A DNA stretch of 6,245 nucleotides from an archaeon (GTDB lineage: Archaea > Nanobdellota > Nanobdellia > Pacearchaeales > GW2011-AR1), in assembly GCA_030638105.1 (NCBI GenBank), contig DAOWFF010000004.1:1-6245 (forward strand). The letters run 5' to 3'. The notes beneath the pieces are model-generated. The model did no database searches. It was given only the letters and a program-made list of their open reading frames with translations, and was not told the DNA's origin. The position numbers were made by a program, and so were the translations under genes. Shown piece after piece: positions 4,701 through 6,245 of the stretch; positions within the stretch are counted from its first letter, which is position 1; the number at the start of each line of letters is the position of its first letter.

Positions 4701-6245
4701 TCTTACTATTAAAAATTTTCGTGCAAACCTGGGGGGAAAATCAATTGCACGGCAAAATGTTATGCACGATATTTGGTATCCTCATTGTGAAGAGTTGAGT
4801 GAACAGGATAAAGAAAAATATCCAAGTTTGGATTCTTGCTTGGTTGAAAAATCAAAAGAGATTGATAATGATGTGGATGTGTTGCATAAAATAATGGAAA
4901 CAAAAAGTAAGGAATATAAAGAATTGCAGAAAGATTTTGAAACAACAAGTTGGTTAGGAACAACAGTTGACGACGAGAAATTAGCAGAAAAGATTTTTAC
5001 TTTGGAATATAGAGATGGATTAATTGAGACCTTGGAAACTAGTTATGGAAAGAGCGTAACGATTGCTGGCAAGGATGTGGAAGTTTCAGAAATAATTGGG
5101 TTGATGGATAAAGATTTCCCAATAATTTCCTTAAGGGATTTTGAAGTAATGGTTGAGGCGTCTAAAGTTTCTTCATTAAAAGGAATGTCTGAAGAATATT
5201 TGAAAAAAGAATTAACTGATATTTATGTGAATAAACATGAAGAAGGAGAGAGAGATAGTTTTGCAAAAAGTGTGGGGGCAGGTGAAGAACATGTTACAAT
5301 GAGTTCGTCTAAGGATTTAAGAAAAATTAAAGTTACAGATTATTTAAAATTTAAAGAGCTTGAAAAAAAATATACTGTTGATCCAATTGATCTAATTATA
5401 GATCCCGACTCTAATGTTCATTTTTACAAGGAAATGGAAGAGAGTGAAAAAAATTATTTAATTGTGTTTGATAATCATGGAGCAGTTATTCAAACATATA
5501 AAATTCAGATAGAAAATGTTTTGACTATTTATGAAGGAATTGAAGACCAAAATCCTCAAAATCCTTTTGATTTTGTTTTCAAAAAATATGACGCGTCTTC
5601 TTATGAAAATAAATATGAGAATGCAGAGTTGAGATATTATGAGACAGAGCCGTATAAGGGGCTTCCTGCGATTGTGCCTTTTGATTTGGAAGACGGCTGG
5701 TATGCTTATATTGGGCAGACGCTTCCTGTTTTCGGGAATATAAGGTCGTATGATGATTCAGGAAGAGTTGTCAGTTTCTGGGTTTGTAATGTTGGAGCAA
5801 ATGGAAGAGAAGAAAGCAAGGCAGGAGATGATATTTGTCAGATGATAAATGCTGGAACAGAACAGCCAAATGTTCTTAGTGGTTTGAACCCGAGTGATGC
5901 GTTGCAGGTTATAAACGAAGCTAAAAAAGCAATTGAAAGAGTTTCTAAATTGCGTAATCCAACAGGTAATGTAGATATTAGTTCAAAGGCGAAAAATGTT
6001 AAAGTCGGTAGACCAATGGCGGATGTTCCAGAAATGCAGTGTCAGGATTTTATGTCGCCGAAGGATTGTCAGTTGTTGTTTAATGTTTGCGATCCTGTGA
6101 TTTGCCCTTCAAGCAGATGTAATCTTGGGGGTTCTTATCCTGTTAAAGATGTTATTCAATCAGGGATTATTGGGAGTATTGCTTTATGTCTTCCAAATAT
6201 TAAAAATGGAATCTATGTCCCAGTTTGTTTAACAGGGGTTCAAGC
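1633..6245 (+). CDS. Giant secreted Cys-rich protein with embedded HtrA-type serine protease, 3' end missing
   Basis: A single open frame gives at least 1537 residues and has no stop before the window edge. It starts at the ATG that overlaps the stop of the Bro-N gene. Residues 1-24 are a Sec signal peptide. Residues 49-348 are Cys-rich (49, 64, 83, 158, 168, 261, 301, 319, 341, 348) and mostly beta. Residues 548-715 are a trypsin-fold protease with candidate triad His572, Asp602 and Ser678. Residues 740-826 look TPR-like, 829-975 are beta-rich, 982-1107 hold two coiled-coil stretches around a Cys-containing segment (1017, 1052, 1069), and 1331-1537 form a module ending in seven cysteines. 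No PDZ domain or clear membrane segment is visible, so an anchor, if any, is downstream. The scaffold resembles large hypothetical proteins I recall from Woesearchaeota/Pacearchaeota; that is memory, not a search. An extracellular protease/adhesin used in cell contact is a reasonable inference; the substrate is unknown. Confidence 0.93.
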   Translation, partial: MKNKKIKFCVFFLIGVFLISFSSAYLRSDPKLIQPSSQESFGSFEKSMCEAGQDFVVQISPFGCTPSVVRSDLLEEQDVPVLCQLGATKINPLIDVEAIENIKFTGKMPPEVRGVPQFHPAKSALGVSGDLNSPILNNIGYAVIVLKQQKNSSALTNCEKSAFGGEVCWVQGNLTAELRYDVENAFGIGGAIFHLPEMSDADWGDKHIQYGFWNGKFYLRTESVDETGARISIYDDTKKLSSVNLRKGETSERIYLPGFDCLAGLNLKLNSLESPTTRAKLNINGEIIEVAENERFLENRCKVTGIDKKGLMQEVSGYCQEDESREDFELRISPKVELEICETNGEKCETNDYEVGSILYKDETGSNRNIFLGYLGEKKDGSVFIIPAITQHHTSEDFLNSMDMDLIEKFAKIEENLAKDKTFLDVLKGGSVIFGAITNALVRGSDFSGSIILGNEKEVKFSVGEIAEALLKLKNIATFKKFWGSPSYTKKLIKFKGFAGARDEEFVGDVAIQKKGGTDIENAVIKITNNKQDPKIVVHEGELKTEIFLAEGTGFFVAPSEGFDLKVVGAKHVIHDEKDISFSFGGEVLGGLYSFKTDEHKDIILLGSGTKDYPTLTFGDSGKLKEGDSVFILGYGEGSNSLQKKEGKIKDILIDQKIKDDSFSKLFETDISVSEGFSGSPLFNSDNQVVGIALGAWRDDKNALVLPGNFIKESFSGEILFDEGTITSFYSPDFLSDKIKKIKSNYQNAMNDYDKILNSFSEEKYPENSEISLGEEALYGKIVLSWNMNQKKTVVELCELFERDYPDSEKDLKTQCENEIKLASSEIDSRDVLINGQVKRISLEDITQPTFDDYGAEVRLTGTQDAEFDGDYDLEMNERVFLSEDEWFELRKVDDDYIEIYANVKRGGLKEGFVGIRQETYRIELNEYETLGENNQYQVKPIKINLKKQAKVSVIPNINNVGTSTDFGFKIGVEQRAIKLSPEKTREKIDSLNKKIIDWNDKSEKLDAVVKGMKTACLGTGLILTIKNFRANLGGKSIARQNVMHDIWYPHCEELSEQDKEKYPSLDSCLVEKSKEIDNDVDVLHKIMETKSKEYKELQKDFETTSWLGTTVDDEKLAEKIFTLEYRDGLIETLETSYGKSVTIAGKDVEVSEIIGLMDKDFPIISLRDFEVMVEASKVSSLKGMSEEYLKKELTDIYVNKHEEGERDSFAKSVGAGEEHVTMSSSKDLRKIKVTDYLKFKELEKKYTVDPIDLIIDPDSNVHFYKEMEESEKNYLIVFDNHGAVIQTYKIQIENVLTIYEGIEDQNPQNPFDFVFKKYDASSYENKYENAELRYYETEPYKGLPAIVPFDLEDGWYAYIGQTLPVFGNIRSYDDSGRVVSFWVCNVGANGREESKAGDDICQMINAGTEQPNVLSGLNPSDALQVINEAKKAIERVSKLRNPTGNVDISSKAKNVKVGRPMADVPEMQCQDFMSPKDCQLLFNVCDPVICPSSRCNLGGSYPVKDVIQSGIIGSIALCLPNIKNGIYVPVCLTGVQ
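1777..2676 (+). other. Cys-rich, beta-rich N-terminal region (residues 49-348) of the giant protein
   Basis: Ten cysteines occur in 300 residues (49, 64, 83, 158, 168, 261, 301, 319, 341, 348), an even number consistent with five disulfides in an extracytoplasmic fold. Recognisable blocks are CEAGQDFVVQISPFGC, the VPVLCQLGATKINPL block, GVSGDLNSPILNNIGYAVIV, the NLTAELRYDVENAFGIGGA block and YLPGFDCLAGLNLKL. NSS and NLT sequons lie near residues 150 and 173. I do not know a named domain for this. I recall the same blocks at the N-terminus of other large DPANN hypothetical proteins. Confidence 0.6.
3274..3777 (+). other. HtrA/DegP-type (S1C-like) trypsin-fold protease domain, residues 548-715 of the giant protein
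   Basis: The motifs run in the order of the HtrA/DegP family. GTGFFVAP (552-559) corresponds to the GSGFVI strand, GAKHVIHD carries the candidate catalytic His572, HKDIILLG carries Asp602, FGDSGKLKEGDSVFILGYG (618-636) matches the GDSxxLxxGxxVxAIG motif, and SEGFSGSPLFNSDNQVVGI carries Ser678. The final strand ALVLPGNFIKE (703-713) matches the FAIPxN...K end of the barrel. His-Asp spacing is 30 and Asp-Ser spacing is 76 residues, nearly the same as DegP (105, 135, 210). The residue before Ser is Phe rather than the usual Asn, and GSP replaces GGP. The domain contains no cysteine, unlike its surroundings, and no PDZ domain follows. All three triad residues are present, so the enzyme is probably active. 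Confidence 0.88.
3385..3405 (+). repeat. Paired G7 and G6 homopolymers inside the protease domain
   Basis: A run of seven G (3385-3391) and one of six G (3400-3405) lie nine base pairs or so apart. They encode Gly-Gly pairs at residues 585-586 and 590-591, in the loop region between His572 and Asp602. Such long G runs stand out in an AT-rich sequence and are possible sites of slipped-strand length change. Confidence 0.6.
3850..4110 (+). other. TPR-like helical segment (residues 740-826) after the protease
   Basis: Helical, charged sequence with the spacing of tetratricopeptide repeats: YQNAMNDYDKILNSF followed by EALYGKIVLSWNMNQKK and TVVELCELFERDYPDSEKDL. The small residues in the first helix and the F-E-R-D-Y-P-D-S turn resemble the end of a TPR unit (xxYPDS). 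It may be a protein-binding platform next to the protease. The repeats are degenerate, and a simple helical hairpin is the alternative. Confidence 0.5.
4576..4953 (+). other. Coiled-coil pair flanking a Cys segment (residues 982-1107)
   Basis: A first amphipathic helix starts at PEKTREKIDSLNKKI and a second covers about residues 1071-1105 (VEKSKEIDNDVDVL and KEYKELQKDF). Between them lies a moderately hydrophobic segment with Cys1017, Cys1052 and Cys1069 (TACLGTGLILTI, WYPHCEEL, SLDSCLVEK). The hydrophobic part is too short and too interrupted to call a membrane helix. The two helices could pair into a hairpin that acts as a stalk. Confidence 0.5.
5623..6245 (+). other. Conserved-looking C-terminal module with seven cysteines, cut by the window edge
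   Basis: Residues 1331-1537 begin with a beta-rich block (YYETEPYKGLPAIVPFDLE, GWYAYIGQTLPVFGNIRSYD, FWVCNVGANG), followed by a short helix (SDALQVINEAKKAIERV) and a dense Cys block at residues 1470, 1479, 1486, 1491, 1496, 1519 and 1532 (including VCDPVICPSSRC). The hydrophobic stretch SGIIGSIALCLPN may pack against or approach a membrane. Cys1385 and Cys1402 lie in the first block. I recall this Cys block from DPANN large hypothetical proteins but know no assigned function; a metal site or a disulfide knot are both possible. Confidence 0.6.

Noticed and set aside
4645..4740. Possible membrane helix around residues 1017-1026 of the giant protein
   Set aside because: The hydrophobic stretch is only about ten residues and is followed directly by Lys, Asn and Arg. 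Too short to cross a membrane.
1628..4963. Several minus-strand reading frames of 66-119 codons
   Set aside because: They lie antisense to well-supported genes. Their translations (Phe/Ser/Leu/Asn-rich) are what the reverse complement of purine-rich coding DNA gives.
5389..5404. Hairpin GATCTA-ATTA-TAGATC
   Set aside because: A six-base stem within the coding frame, with no T-run after it. Likely incidental in AT-rich coding DNA; not a terminator.
1..6245. CRISPR array, tRNA, rRNA or insertion-sequence ends
   Set aside because: No regularly spaced repeats, tRNA-like cloverleaf, rRNA signature or transposase frame was seen; the window is filled by three coding regions.

Overview
The window is AT-rich (about 30-41% GC in hand-counted 600-base blocks), fully coding on the + strand, and has no intergenic space beyond one base. 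The best guess for the organism is a DPANN archaeon of the Woesearchaeota/Pacearchaeota kind. This rests on lysine/asparagine-rich reading frames, genes packed end to start, and very large Cys-rich secreted proteins of a type I associate from memory with those lineages. No rRNA or other marker is present to confirm it.

Layout: (1) bases 1-774 hold the 3' part of a gene whose start lies upstream. Its product is an extracytoplasmic beta-rich protein with carboxypeptidase-regulatory/PEGA-like units and six cysteines. (2) One base later, 776-1636 encodes a complete 286-residue cytoplasmic protein with an N-terminal Bro-N (phage antirepressor type) domain and a C-terminal half that resembles DinD. 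(3) Overlapping its stop by four bases (ATGA), 1633-6245 is one uninterrupted reading frame of at least 1537 residues that runs off the window. It has a Sec signal peptide, a Cys-rich N-terminal region, an embedded HtrA/DegP-type trypsin-fold serine protease with an intact His-Asp-Ser triad, a TPR-like helical segment, beta-rich and coiled-coil segments, and a Cys-rich C-terminal module that is cut by the window edge.

The three genes look like one transcription unit read through two very tight junctions. The two outer genes encode secreted, probably disulfide-stabilised proteins; the middle one is a DNA-binding or phage-type protein that seems out of place. A 15-bp direct repeat spans the start codons of genes 2 and 3, so the Bro-N gene could be a later insertion between two genes that were once adjacent. 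The most interesting object is the giant secreted protein with a complete protease inside it, a plausible surface or host-interaction factor of an episymbiotic archaeon. That role is inference. Every minus-strand reading frame inspected is antisense to these genes and is not annotated.
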